A stretch of 64,000 bases of DNA from positions 1,798,001 to 1,862,000 of the forward strand of contig NC_017068.1 of NCBI RefSeq assembly GCF_000284095.1, written 5' to 3'. This stretch comes from Selenomonas ruminantium subsp. lactilytica TAM6421. GTDB lineage: Bacteria > Bacillota > Negativicutes > Selenomonadales > Selenomonadaceae. Both the position numbers and the translations under genes were made by a program. Below the pieces are notes generated by a model that worked only from the letters and a program-made list of their open reading frames with translations, was not told where the DNA came from and searched no databases. The first letter of the stretch is position 1; every line of letters begins with the position of its first letter. This document shows, in pieces, positions 44,881 through 53,770 of the stretch.

Positions 44881-46126
44881 CAACTGGACGTAGCACTACG
44901 CCCTCTATCCCGTCTGCCGAAACATTCGGGAATACTTTCCTCAAGATCTGAAACGCTCCATTGACATCAGCGTTTATCAACCTGCCAGTATTGGACTTAA
45001 AAAGCCCACGATGAACTCGTCTGTTCTTGTCATAGTTTTTCTTGCCTGGTTCTTCTCCATCCAGAAATGATGTACCGCTCGTATAACTCTCCTCGGTGAG
45101 GACGACTGCTATGCCTTTCTCCTTAGCTTTGTACTCTATCATCCGGATTAGTCGTGCGAAAGGAAGCTGGACAAAATGCTGGTTCACCCGTTTGGACAAG
45201 CGGCTCTCCTGCTTCCATTCCTTGTTCTTGCCTATGACAATAGTTGAGATGTCCTGCTGGACACATTCCTTGATTATCAGTTTACTCGCCTTGTGCATGT
45301 AATCGTCTATGCGGCGATTCCTCTTGGCGGTCAGCCTGTCGATTCGTGCCGAGGAATATCTGCCGGAGGTCATCCTGCAGACGCTTTTCCAGTAGGCAAG
45401 TTCTTTATTGTAGAACTGATTTACAGATTTGGGGACTTTGCCATTCACAATCAGCGGCGCGGCTCCTGTATTGGCTGCCATCGTCAGCAGGTTGTCCACG
45501 CCTATGTCAATGCCCGCATACCTGCCGTTGTCATTCATCTGCGGCACGGGCTTTATGGTATAGACAATCTCCATGATAATGTATGCGCCGCTAGGAACGA
45601 ACCTTACCTGCTGGAATGTATCAAATTTCCTGCCAGTATCTTGGTGATTGACAAATTTTGGCACAACATGGAAGCCTCTGAATGTTTTCGGAAAACGAAT
45701 CTCGCCATTCACCAGCTTGCAGTTTTGGTTTGTCATGACGAGAATGAATTGGCCATTCTTTTCTTTGTATTTTGGTAGTTTAGGCCGTCCGAGATATTTT
45801 TCCTTATGTTGCTTCCAATCGTTGATGGCGGCAAAGAAAGATTTCCAGTTCTTGTCGAGCAGGCGAAGCACCTGTTGAGCTGATTGGGCTGTGGGCATAG
45901 CTCTGTAATCGGGATATTCCAGGTCATGCTTTAAAATTTGATCAAGCTCCTTATATCTAGTCCAATAGCCATCTTTGATGAACCTGCTGCGGACAATGTA
46001 ATTGGCATGATTATAAAGATTCTTGGCCCTGTGGCAGAAATCTCCAATCAGGGAAAAACAAGGGGAGGACGGACGAATAAGATGCTTCTCTACGCGAGTC
46101 AGCGATTCATTATCCTTCATCGACAT
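44864..46126 (-). CDS. tnpB: TnpB homologue with altered RuvC-II site and no zinc finger (IS607 element 2)
   Basis: 420 residues from the ATG at 46126 with GGAGG 9 bp upstream. RuvC-I aspartate D207 is in YAGIDIGVDNL and RuvC-III aspartate D387 in INADVNGAFQI. The usual glutamate block (xxLExL) is replaced by TIVIGKNKEWKQE, and the CxxC...CxxC zinc finger is missing; instead TEESYTSGTSFLDGE stands there, with E345/E346 as possible substitute catalytic residues. Such rearranged TnpB lineages are known. It overlaps the recombinase gene by 17 bp. Nuclease activity is likely but not certain. Confidence 0.88.
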   Translation of the reverse strand: MSMKDNESLTRVEKHLIRPSSPCFSLIGDFCHRAKNLYNHANYIVRSRFIKDGYWTRYKELDQILKHDLEYPDYRAMPTAQSAQQVLRLLDKNWKSFFAAINDWKQHKEKYLGRPKLPKYKEKNGQFILVMTNQNCKLVNGEIRFPKTFRGFHVVPKFVNHQDTGRKFDTFQQVRFVPSGAYIIMEIVYTIKPVPQMNDNGRYAGIDIGVDNLLTMAANTGAAPLIVNGKVPKSVNQFYNKELAYWKSVCRMTSGRYSSARIDRLTAKRNRRIDDYMHKASKLIIKECVQQDISTIVIGKNKEWKQESRLSKRVNQHFVQLPFARLIRMIEYKAKEKGIAVVLTEESYTSGTSFLDGEEPGKKNYDKNRRVHRGLFKSNTGRLINADVNGAFQILRKVFPNVSADGIEGVVLRPVVVVAA

Positions 46127-46712
46127 CGTCAACCGCCTCCTTGATTTTCTTGAGCCTCCTGCGACTGGAATACAGTTTCATAGAATAGCAGTGCAGGAGA
46201 TTCACAATCTCCTCAAACACTTCCTGTGTGTCCAGCTTCACGGAGCCAACCTCGCTCATGACCACTATTTCGCAGTTGTACTTCTGGAACAGGTGATGGA
46301 AAAGTTCAAATCCCACGCGGGAAAGTCTATCTTTATAGGTAACCACCACTCTCTCAACATGGCCTTCAAGGACTTCATCCAGCATCTCGAAAAAATCTTT
46401 GCGCTTCTCAAAACTTATCCCGCTGGCAATATCGGAATATATGCCTGAAATGGTGTAGCCATTGGAAAAACAGAACTGCTTCAATAAGGAAATCTGATTT
46501 TCAAGGTCTGGCTTCTGCTTGGCTGTCGATACACGAGCGTAAATAAATGTTTTCCGCTTCATGTCCTTATTCAAAAAGCCGTACACATCTTCTTCATTGT
46601 AGTCATAACGCTTGTTGGGCAGGACAGTCACTCGGATTATGCCAGTTTTGACATACTTGGTCAGTGTAGGGCGTGTTATTCCAAGGACACGGAGCACATC
46701 TTTGGCTAACAT
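46110..46712 (-). CDS. tnpA: IS607-family serine recombinase (TnpA), element 2
   Basis: 200 residues. N-terminal helix-turn-helix (LAKDVLRVLGITRPTLTKYV), then the resolvase domain with the nucleophile serine in FIYARVSTAKQKPDLENQ and VVTYKDRLSRVGFELFHH. It is clearly divergent from the recombinase of element 1 (221 residues). Ribosome site GGAGGATT is about 6 bp before the ATG. Confidence 0.94.
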   Translation of the reverse strand: MLAKDVLRVLGITRPTLTKYVKTGIIRVTVLPNKRYDYNEEDVYGFLNKDMKRKTFIYARVSTAKQKPDLENQISLLKQFCFSNGYTISGIYSDIASGISFEKRKDFFEMLDEVLEGHVERVVVTYKDRLSRVGFELFHHLFQKYNCEIVVMSEVGSVKLDTQEVFEEIVNLLHCYSMKLYSSRRRLKKIKEAVDDVDEG

Positions 46713-46790
46713 GATACAATCCTCCTTCCTTGGCTTGATTATACCATATATTATATAAAATATGAATTTTAATTTAATATTTTTAATGAA

Positions 46791-46865
46791 TCATTGCACT
46801 ATGGCAATCGCCGCCACTGCCACGATCAGCAATAGCTTACAGGACACCCTGATGTTGTCAAACAT
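46791..46865 (-). pseudogene. Remnant of a methyl-accepting chemotaxis protein N-terminus
   Basis: From ATG 46865 (GGGAGG 9 bp upstream) the minus strand encodes MFDNIRVSCKLLLIVAVAAI and four more residues before a stop at 46791. This is the typical start of a chemotaxis receptor with its first TM helix. The AT-rich left end of IS607 element 2 follows, so the rest of the gene was lost or displaced. Recognised from a short stretch only. Confidence 0.55.
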
Positions 46866-46894
46866 ACCCAGATCCCTCCCAATTTCCATGCAAG

Positions 46895-46939
46895 AAAAAA
46901 CACTAAGCAAGAATTCCAAACAATCTCCTGCTTAGTGTT
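46895..46939 (-). terminator. Terminator of the lysR-type gene
   Basis: Perfect 11-bp stem AACACTAAGCA / TGCTTAGTGTT with a 19-nt loop, followed by six U residues on the minus strand. Confidence 0.9.
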
Positions 46940-46951
46940 TCGCTATAAATC

Positions 46952-47857
46952 CTATTCTCCTTGCAAAAGTTCAATAAATTTTCGCGCAGCCTGGGATAAA
47001 TGTTTATTTTTGCCAAAAGCGACCACCAGCTGACGATCCTCCACTGCCTCCTCCAAATTGAAGAAGCAGGGCGGTTCTGACCAGCGGCCGTTGTTGACCA
47101 CCATGTCCGTCACCAGCGTAGCCCCCATACCGGCTGCGCAAAGTTCAGCTGCATCGATGATGCTGTTGGCTTCAAAAACCACGTCCGGCCGGCATTGTGT
47201 CTTCATGCACAGGTCACTATACAGCTGGGACATACGGCGGTTTTCCTGCAGCCGGATAAAGGGCTGGCCATGCATGCGGGCAAAGGACATGGTCGGATAA
47301 GGTTCCCCATCCGTCCGCTTGTACTTCTGGGCAAAAGGATGATGGGGCGGCAGCGCCAATAAGGTCTTTTCCTTCAGCAGCGGAATCCGTTCAAAACTGC
47401 TTTCCAACGGCTCATAGAGCAGGGCAAAATCCACTTCCCCTGCCGCCACCGTGGTCTTCAATTCACTGACGCTATGCTCCTTGACCATCAGGCGGATGCC
47501 CGGATAACGGCGATGGAATTCGATGATGGGCTGCGTCAGATAACAGGAAGAGCGGGTGCGGGAACTGCCGATGATGAGCGTCCCTGTCTTGAGCCCCGTA
47601 AGGTCTGCGGTCTCCTGCACCAATTCATGATAGATCCGCTGCATTTCCCGGGCCTTGCGCACGTAAATCTCCCCGGCTGCCGTCAGCTGCAGCGGCGTCT
47701 GGCTCCGGTCAAACAAGGGCAGGCCAATCTCCCCTTCGATCTTCTTGATGGACTGGGATAAGGACGGCTGAGACACAAAAAGTCTCTTGGCCGCCGCCGA
47801 AAAAGTCCCTTCATTGGCCGCCTGCAGTACATATTTCCATTCATGTTCGTCGATCAA
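46952..47857 (-). CDS. LysR-family transcriptional regulator
   Basis: 301 residues from a TTG at 47857, which has GGAGGG 7 bp upstream; the open frame to 47890 has no such site and runs into the previous terminator. N-terminal winged HTH (VLQAANEGTFSAAAKRLFVSQPSLSQSIKKIE), C-terminal periplasmic-binding-type effector domain. LysR proteins often control a divergent neighbour, but here the next genes on both sides are on the same strand, so the target is unclear. Confidence 0.9.
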   Translation of the reverse strand: MIDEHEWKYVLQAANEGTFSAAAKRLFVSQPSLSQSIKKIEGEIGLPLFDRSQTPLQLTAAGEIYVRKAREMQRIYHELVQETADLTGLKTGTLIIGSSRTRSSCYLTQPIIEFHRRYPGIRLMVKEHSVSELKTTVAAGEVDFALLYEPLESSFERIPLLKEKTLLALPPHHPFAQKYKRTDGEPYPTMSFARMHGQPFIRLQENRRMSQLYSDLCMKTQCRPDVVFEANSIIDAAELCAAGMGATLVTDMVVNNGRWSEPPCFFNLEEAVEDRQLVVAFGKNKHLSQAARKFIELLQGE

Positions 47858-47870
47858 AGTAAGTCCCTCC

Positions 47871-47903
47871 AAAAAAGCCCCCGCAATCAAGAGAGGGCTT
47901 TTC
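47871..47903 (-). terminator. Terminator after the tatA-type gene
   Basis: AAGCCC / GGGCTT stem (47875-47880 with 47895-47900) followed on the minus strand by six T residues. The lysR-type ribosome site begins right at its end. Confidence 0.8.
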
Positions 47904-47908
47904 TAACC

Positions 47909-48301
47909 TTATGCTTCTGTTTTTTTCGCCTGCTCTGCAATCTGCTGGCGCACGCTCTCCTGCGTGGGAGCCGTATAAGCCGGCTGCACAGGCTGCGGTG
48001 CCGGGCCTGCTTCTGGCGTTATGTCAGGCGTTGCCGCAGCAGACTGAGGGGCAGCTGTCTGGGCTGCCTGGGCAGTCTGCTGTTGTACGGGCTGAGACGG
48101 CTGCGCAGGCTGGGTGCTCTGCTGCTGCACAGGCGTTTCCAACGGGGCATTGAGTACCTGGGAAAAAGCATTCGTAGCCTTCTTGAATTCCCGCACACCC
48201 TTGCCCACGGAGCGGGCAATCTCCGGCAGCTTGCCGGGGCCGAAGACGATCAGCCCCACCACCAATATCAAGATAAGTTCTGGTACACCGATTCCAAACA
48301 T
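47909..48301 (-). CDS. tatA: Twin-arginine translocase subunit TatA/TatB
   Basis: 130 residues from the ATG at 48301 (GAGGAGATTCACC upstream); the open frame to 48331 is an extension. N-terminal TM helix (IGVPELILILVVGLIVFG), then the FGPGKLPEIARSVGKGVREFKKA hinge and amphipathic helix in two blocks, and an unusually long Gln/Pro/Ala-rich tail (about 55-125). It forms the Tat pore; TatC must be elsewhere. Two Tat-signal proteins, the fumarate reductase flavoprotein and a phosphoesterase, are encoded in this window. Confidence 0.93.
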   Translation of the reverse strand: MFGIGVPELILILVVGLIVFGPGKLPEIARSVGKGVREFKKATNAFSQVLNAPLETPVQQQSTQPAQPSQPVQQQTAQAAQTAAPQSAAATPDITPEAGPAPQPVQPAYTAPTQESVRQQIAEQAKKTEA

Positions 48302-48327
48302 GGTGAATCTCCTCTCATCCGTTCCTG

Positions 48328-49308
48328 TCAAAAATCACGGTCGCCGATAAAATCCGCCACCTGTACAAAGGCATCTTTGATATCCGCCGGCAGATCCTGC
48401 GGAATCACCTGACGTGCCCGTTCCAGATATTCATCGGCCTTGGCCTTGGCCATCTCCACACCGTCCGTAGCCCGGATGATGTTCAGGGCACGCTCTACCA
48501 TCTGGCTGTCCATCTCCGGGTTGGTGACGATATCGGCCAATTCGGCTGCATCTTCGCTAACATTCAAAGCATGGATAACCGGCAAGGTCACAATGCCCTG
48601 GCGGATATCATTGCCGGCAGGCTTGCCGATTTTCTCTGAAGTCTGCATGATATCCAGCACATCATCTGTGATCTGGAAGGCCATGCCAATGCAGTGGCCA
48701 TACTCTGCCAGCTTTTTCGTATCTTCCTGCGACAGGCCGCCCACCAGACCGCCTAATTCACAGCAGATTTCCAAAAAATCCGCCGTCTTCTTCTGAATGC
48801 GCTCATAATAATTATCCAGATCCTTGACCGCCTGATAAACGGTATGATCCTGGATGATTTCCCCCACGCTGAGATTGCACACGAGTTCTGCCAGACGCTT
48901 GGACACGTAATCGCCATAGCCGCCTTCTGCGATCAAGCCGAAGGCCCGGGCAAAGATATAGTCACCGCCCAGGATAGCGATCTGATTATCCCATTTGGCA
49001 TTAGCCGTGGGTTCGCCACGGCGGGTATCGGCCGCATCAATCACATCATCGTGCACCAGAGAAGCCGTATGAATGAGTTCTAGCGCTTCTGCCAGCGGCA
49101 GCACACGCTCCAGCGAAAAATCATTGCCGCCTCTGGCTGAAAGCAGGCACAAGGCCGGACGGATACGCTTGCCGCCAGCCGTCACCAGATGGGTGCCAAC
49201 TTCATTCACCAATTCTACCGAAGAAGAGACTGCCCCGATCAGCCCTTCATTCAGCACGTCCAAGTCACTCTGTATTACATCAAACATGGGGTTTGACACA
49301 TCTATCAC
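48328..49308 (-). CDS. Polyprenyl (heptaprenyl/octaprenyl-type) diphosphate synthase
   Basis: About 323-326 residues; several starts are possible (GTG 49308, GTG 49299 with AGGTGA 5 bp upstream). Trans-prenyltransferase with the two Asp-rich motifs HDDVIDAADTRRG (DDxxD) and ITDDVLDIM. It makes the long isoprenoid side chain of menaquinone, the quinone that feeds the fumarate reductase. Chain length is not readable from the sequence by eye. Confidence 0.92.
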   Translation of the reverse strand: MIDVSNPMFDVIQSDLDVLNEGLIGAVSSSVELVNEVGTHLVTAGGKRIRPALCLLSARGGNDFSLERVLPLAEALELIHTASLVHDDVIDAADTRRGEPTANAKWDNQIAILGGDYIFARAFGLIAEGGYGDYVSKRLAELVCNLSVGEIIQDHTVYQAVKDLDNYYERIQKKTADFLEICCELGGLVGGLSQEDTKKLAEYGHCIGMAFQITDDVLDIMQTSEKIGKPAGNDIRQGIVTLPVIHALNVSEDAAELADIVTNPEMDSQMVERALNIIRATDGVEMAKAKADEYLERARQVIPQDLPADIKDAFVQVADFIGDRDF

Positions 49309-49387
49309 CTACATTAGTCTTTTTCGCATATCACGCATTTTACTATTTTACTACATTTTTGTTCGTTTGTCATTATTATTTCTGCCT

Positions 49388-49416
49388 TTGACTTGCTGCC
49401 CGTTATGACGTATTAT
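49388..49416 (+). promoter_or_regulatory. Predicted sigma-A promoter of nadE
   Basis: TTGACT (49388-49393), a 17-bp spacer and TATTAT (49411-49416). Five of six -35 bases and five of six -10 bases match consensus; nadE starts 33 bp downstream. Confidence 0.7.
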
Positions 49417-49448
49417 TGTAAGGAAATGAAAATTAAGGAGTGAAGGCT

Positions 49449-51341
49449 TTGCTGAAAATCACTATGGCCCAGATGGAAGTCATCCCCGGGCATCCCGATA
49501 AAAACACCGCCACCATGCTGCGCATGATTGACGAGGCAAAAGAAGAACAGTCCGATATCATCATCTTCCCGGAAATGGCTGTTCCCGGCTACCTGCTGGG
49601 TGACACCTGGGAACAGAGCAGTTTCCTGGCCGACTGCGAGCACTACGGCCAGGAAATCATCGCCGCTACCCAGGACATCACCGTCATGTTCGGCAATATC
49701 GCCATGGACTGGGAAAAGACCAACAACGATGGCCGGGTACGCAAGTACAATGCCTTCTTCACGGCGCAAAACGGCCGGCTGATCAAACCTGCCGGACAGG
49801 ATCAGCCCTTCGTCATCAAAACCCTGATGCCCAACTACCGGGAATTTGACGATACCCGCCATTTCTACAGCCTGCAGCAGCTGGCGCTGGAACAGGGAAA
49901 AAGCCCCGCTGAGCTGATTGCCCCGGTAAACATCACCATCAAGGGCAAGGAATACAGCATCGGCTGCCTGCTCTGCGAAGATGGCTGGAGTGACAACTAC
50001 GCGCTGGAACCCTTTGAAGTGCTGCGGAAAAATGGCTCTATTGACTTCTTTGTCAATATCTCCGCCTCTCCCTATACCCTGGGCAAAAACGGCAAACGCA
50101 ATCGTGTCTTCGGCGAACAGGCCGCACGGGCAGGCAAGCCGCTCTTCTACGTCAACGCCATCGGCCTGCAGAACAACGGCAAGACCGTCTACACCTTTGA
50201 CGGCGCCAGCACGGCTTACAATGGCAAGGGCGATGTCTGCGCCATGAGCTTGGAATACAAAGAAGAACTCACCATTGTAGATTTAGCAGAACTGGAGCAG
50301 CTCCCGGCCCTGCCCGAAGACAAGGAACCGGATATTGCCCACATCTATCGCGCCTTGCACTACGGCGTGGGCCACTTCCTGAAAAATATCCACATGAGGA
50401 AAGTGGTCATCGGCATCTCCGGAGGCATTGACTCCGCCGTTGCCGCCGCCCTCTACGCCAAGATTGTGGGCCCCGAAAACCTGCTGCTGGTCAATATGCC
50501 CAGCGTCTTCAACTCCGCCACCACAAAAGGACTCAGCAAGCAGCTGGCCGATAACTTAGGCTGCCAATACACCGTGATTCCCATCCAGCACTCCGTCGAT
50601 CATACGGTAGAACAGCTCTCCGGCACCCCCATCACCTATCTGACCGACGGTTCCACCCAGAACCTTACGGTGTCTTCCTTTGTGACCGAAAACATCCAGG
50701 CCCGTGACCGCAGTGCCCGGGTGCTGGCAGGCGCCGCAGCTGCTTTCGGCGGTGGCTTCACCTGCAACGCCAACAAGGCCGAGACCACCGTCGGTTACTC
50801 GACGCTGTACGGTGACCAGTCCGGCTTCTTAGCTGCCTTGGCTGACCTTTGGAAGCATCAGGTTTACGCCCTGGCCCATTATATGAATGACGTGATCTAT
50901 GGCCGGGAAGTCGTGCCCCAGGGCATTATTGATATCGTGCCCAGCGCGGAACTCTCCTCCGCCCAGAATGTGGACGAAGGCAAGGGCGATCCCCTGAAGT
51001 ACCCCTACCACGATTATCTCTTCCGGTCCTTCATCGAACGCTGGCAGAAGGCCGCACCGGAAGATATCCTCGAATGGTACGCTGCCGGCACCCTCGAAGA
51101 AAATCTCGGCTGTGAAGCAGGTCTGGTTGAAAAATACTTCCCCACCGCCCAGGAATTCATCGCGGATCTGGAACGCTGGTGGAACCTCTTCACCGGCATG
51201 GCCGTGGCCAAGCGCATCCAGGCACCGCCTATCCTGGCTGTCAGCCGCCGGGCCTATGGCTTTGACCACCGCGAAGCCCAGAATGGCCCCTACTATACCT
51301 TGAAATACCAGCAGCTGAAAGAACAATTGTTACAGGCATGA
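49449..51341 (+). CDS. nadE: Glutamine-dependent NAD+ synthetase
   Basis: 630 residues from a TTG at 49449, which lies 8 bp after AAGGAG; the GTG at 49440 overlaps that site and so is unlikely. N-terminal nitrilase-type glutaminase with the Glu-Lys-Cys triad regions FPEMAVPGY, NYREFDD and GCLLCEDGW; C-terminal synthetase with ISGGIDSAVAAALYAK (P-loop SGGxDS). It amidates deamido-NAD with ammonia channelled from glutamine. It stands alone between divergent or convergent genes. Confidence 0.96.
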   Translation: MLKITMAQMEVIPGHPDKNTATMLRMIDEAKEEQSDIIIFPEMAVPGYLLGDTWEQSSFLADCEHYGQEIIAATQDITVMFGNIAMDWEKTNNDGRVRKYNAFFTAQNGRLIKPAGQDQPFVIKTLMPNYREFDDTRHFYSLQQLALEQGKSPAELIAPVNITIKGKEYSIGCLLCEDGWSDNYALEPFEVLRKNGSIDFFVNISASPYTLGKNGKRNRVFGEQAARAGKPLFYVNAIGLQNNGKTVYTFDGASTAYNGKGDVCAMSLEYKEELTIVDLAELEQLPALPEDKEPDIAHIYRALHYGVGHFLKNIHMRKVVIGISGGIDSAVAAALYAKIVGPENLLLVNMPSVFNSATTKGLSKQLADNLGCQYTVIPIQHSVDHTVEQLSGTPITYLTDGSTQNLTVSSFVTENIQARDRSARVLAGAAAAFGGGFTCNANKAETTVGYSTLYGDQSGFLAALADLWKHQVYALAHYMNDVIYGREVVPQGIIDIVPSAELSSAQNVDEGKGDPLKYPYHDYLFRSFIERWQKAAPEDILEWYAAGTLEENLGCEAGLVEKYFPTAQEFIADLERWWNLFTGMAVAKRIQAPPILAVSRRAYGFDHREAQNGPYYTLKYQQLKEQLLQA

Positions 51342-51342
51342 T

Positions 51343-51386
51343 AAAAAAGACTGTGCAGAACGTGTAGATTCTGCCCAGTCTTTTTT
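51343..51386. terminator. Bidirectional terminator between nadE and pilC
   Basis: AAAAAAGACTG-T-GCAGAA paired with TTCTGC-C-CAGTCTTTTTT, an 8-nt loop. A-tract and U-tract on both sides make it work for both convergent genes. Confidence 0.92.
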
Positions 51387-51388
51387 CT

Positions 51389-52615
51389 TTATAAGGTAAT
51401 CGCGTCCATGGTATTCAGCAGCGGCATGATCACTGCCAGCACCAAAAAGAACACCAGACCGCCCACGATAAAGATGGCCGCCGGTTCTGCCAGCGCCTGC
51501 AGCCGGGCGGATTCATTTTCGGCCTGCACCTGACAGAAGGCCGCCGCCTTGGCCAGCATCTCTTCCAGGCGCCCCGCCTCTTCCCCAGCCTCCAGCATTT
51601 CAGCAAGAATCACCGGGAAGACCGGGCATCTTATCATTGCCGTCATCAGCCCACTGCCCTGCTCCACCTTCGCCTGCACCTGCAACAATTCCCGCTCCAG
51701 ATAGCGGTTTCCGGCTACAGGGGCTGCCATCCGGATCGCCTCGTGCAGGGGCAGCCCCTGTTCCAGGATCATGGCCATAGTCCCCAGGATCAACGCCCAG
51801 CCGGAATGACGGGCCAAAGATCCTGCTAAGGGCAGCTGCAGCACAAATTGATGATAACGATAAACCACCAGCGGCTGACGGGCCAGCAGCAAGATTCCCA
51901 AAGCCAAAACGCTGCCCACCGCCAGAGTTTCCATTCCATAGATCTGCAGGAAATCTGTCAAAGACAAAAGCACACGGGTGGGCCAGGGCAGTTCCACCTG
52001 CAGATTCTGCAACATCGAGGCAAAGGCAGGCAGGATAAACAACGCCATAAAGATCAGCATTCCCAGAGCAGTCAGACCAAGAATCGCCGGATAAAGGAGT
52101 ACTGATTTCAACTGTTCCCGGGCTTTCACCGTCTGCGCCAAAAAATCTGCCAGCCGGCTGAAAACGGCTTCCAATGTCCCTGCCTGCTCCCCAGCTGCCA
52201 CCAGCCTAACGATCCGCGGCGAAAAATTGTGGCTTGCCTCCATAGCTGCCGCCAGGGATTTTCCCTGCAAAACCTGCTGATAAAGACCATTTATCAAGTG
52301 GGCATAAGCATCTTTGCGCCCGCCAGCCAGCAATGCCTTGAGCCCCTCATGAACCGGGATTCCGGCACTCAGCAATACTGCCAGCTGGCGACAGAATAAT
52401 GCAATCTGCGTATCATCCACCTTGCGGCCAGCGAATAATTGTCCAGGATGCCACCTGCCTGCACCAGATTCCTTCTGCCCTTCTTCCTGTAACAGGGCCG
52501 TTATCCACAGGCCCTGCCGTTTTATCTTACGGGCAGCCTCCTGACGGTTGGCCGCCGCAATCGTCCCCTTGAAAATCCTACCCTGCCGGTTGCTGGCTTC
52601 ATAACGATAATTCAT
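51389..52615 (-). CDS. pilC: Type IV pilus / type II secretion inner-membrane platform protein
   Basis: 408 residues. N-terminal YRYEASNRQGRIFKGTI, then two T2SSF domains (about 75-198 and 278-398) each with the conserved GxPLxxAL-like stretches (ALLLSAGIPVHEGLKAL and LILGTMAMILEQGLPLHEAIRMA, overlapping parts), and three TM helices. It is the membrane platform turned by the pilus ATPases. The gene overlaps pilT by 17 bp. Confidence 0.9.
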   Translation of the reverse strand: MNYRYEASNRQGRIFKGTIAAANRQEAARKIKRQGLWITALLQEEGQKESGAGRWHPGQLFAGRKVDDTQIALFCRQLAVLLSAGIPVHEGLKALLAGGRKDAYAHLINGLYQQVLQGKSLAAAMEASHNFSPRIVRLVAAGEQAGTLEAVFSRLADFLAQTVKAREQLKSVLLYPAILGLTALGMLIFMALFILPAFASMLQNLQVELPWPTRVLLSLTDFLQIYGMETLAVGSVLALGILLLARQPLVVYRYHQFVLQLPLAGSLARHSGWALILGTMAMILEQGLPLHEAIRMAAPVAGNRYLERELLQVQAKVEQGSGLMTAMIRCPVFPVILAEMLEAGEEAGRLEEMLAKAAAFCQVQAENESARLQALAEPAAIFIVGGLVFFLVLAVIMPLLNTMDAITL

Positions 52616-53660
52616 ATTGTGTCCCCCGCGCCTGCGCCATTACCTGTTCCCCCATGGATCTTTCAAGCAATCCTGCCTGCTGCATTTTCTGAACAGCCAC
52701 TGCAAAAGTCTGCATTCCCAGCTCCTGCTGGCTGAGCATCACGGAGGACAACTGGTTATACTTTGCCTGACGGATCAAACTGCGCACCGTAGCATTAGCC
52801 AGCAGTACCTCCACCAATGCTGTCCGTCCGCCTCTAGCAGCGGGAAGCAATTGCTGGGCAAAGATCCCCTGTAACACCTCTGCCAGCAGCGAACGCACGC
52901 TCGCCCGCTCTTCCAGCGGAAACATCCCCTCCACGCGCAGGACAGCCGCAGCCGCACTGCCACTATGCAAAGTCCCCAGCACCAGCATCCCCGCTGATGC
53001 TGCCGCCAGAGCCGTCAGCATCGTCTCCTTGTCCCGGATTTCCCCCACGAGGACCACATCCGGCATTTCCCTGAGTCCGCCCCGCAGAGCTTCCGCAAAA
53101 TCATAAAAATCCCGGCCCAACTCCCGCTGACTGATAAAACATTTATCAGGTTGGAAAACATATTCGATGGGATCTTCCAATGTGACGATATGATACGCTC
53201 TCTCCCGATTCAATGTTTCAATAAAAGCCGCCAATGTCGTGCTCTTACCAGAGCCAGTCCGCCCGCAGACCAAGACCAGCCCTTGATCCAGTTCCTTGAT
53301 CTTCTGCCATGCCTGCGGCGCATTGATTTCCGCCAAAGTCGGAATCCTCTCCGGCAACAGGCGGATAGCCAATGCCGGATAACCTTGCTGACGATAGGCA
53401 TTGACACGAAACCGCCGTCCCGCAAAGGTCCAGGAAAGATCGATATCGCACTCCCGCGCCAGCCGCTTCCGTTGCCCTTCATCCATGATAACAGCGTCAA
53501 ACGCAGCCATAAATTGCTCCGTCAGCGGGCGGCCATCCATAGACACCAAGACTCCGTCACATCGCATATGCGGCCTTTGTCCCACGGTCAAATGAATATC
53601 CGACGCCTCTTTTTCGATAGCTCTGCTGATAATGCCCTGCCAATCCACGTCATCCCCCAT
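52599..53660 (-). CDS. pilT: Pilus retraction ATPase (PilT-like)
   Basis: 353 residues. DIHLTVGQRPHMRCDG at the N-terminus, Walker A GRTGSGKSTTLA, Walker B DVVLVGEIRDKETM, GTLHSGSAAAAVLRV. The C-terminal block before about residue 345 lacks an obvious AIRNLIRE motif but has SLIRQAKYNQLSSVM at the same place. It depolymerises the type IV pilus and powers twitching or DNA uptake. Together with pilC and the PilB-like gene at 57675 it suggests functional type IV pili. Confidence 0.92.
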   Translation of the reverse strand: MGDDVDWQGIISRAIEKEASDIHLTVGQRPHMRCDGVLVSMDGRPLTEQFMAAFDAVIMDEGQRKRLARECDIDLSWTFAGRRFRVNAYRQQGYPALAIRLLPERIPTLAEINAPQAWQKIKELDQGLVLVCGRTGSGKSTTLAAFIETLNRERAYHIVTLEDPIEYVFQPDKCFISQRELGRDFYDFAEALRGGLREMPDVVLVGEIRDKETMLTALAAASAGMLVLGTLHSGSAAAAVLRVEGMFPLEERASVRSLLAEVLQGIFAQQLLPAARGGRTALVEVLLANATVRSLIRQAKYNQLSSVMLSQQELGMQTFAVAVQKMQQAGLLERSMGEQVMAQARGTQYELSL

Positions 53661-53723
53661 ACCATATCACCTCGTATTTTCTAATAATAATGTACTTCTT
53701 CTACATTCACCCTCCAATACCTG

Positions 53724-53754
53724 CAAAAAAAGCACCTCCAGCGGAAGTGCTTTC
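53724..53754 (-). terminator. Terminator of the ROK kinase gene
   Basis: AAAGCAC/GTGCTTT stem with an inner CTCC.GGAG-like region, followed on the minus strand by a T-run. It lies 17 bp after the ROK stop codon. Confidence 0.85.
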
Positions 53755-53770
53755 TATTATCAATCATCTC

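Larger units (their letters stand above)
44780..46740 (-). mobile_element. IS607-type element 2 (tnpA plus divergent tnpB), boundaries approximate
   Basis: A MerR-HTH serine recombinase gene overlaps a downstream tnpB, again the IS607 layout, but both proteins differ strongly from element 1. It lies between the fumarate reductase promoter region and the beginning of a truncated chemotaxis-receptor gene, so it has interrupted or replaced sequence there. Ends are not recognisable by inverted repeats. Confidence 0.85.
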
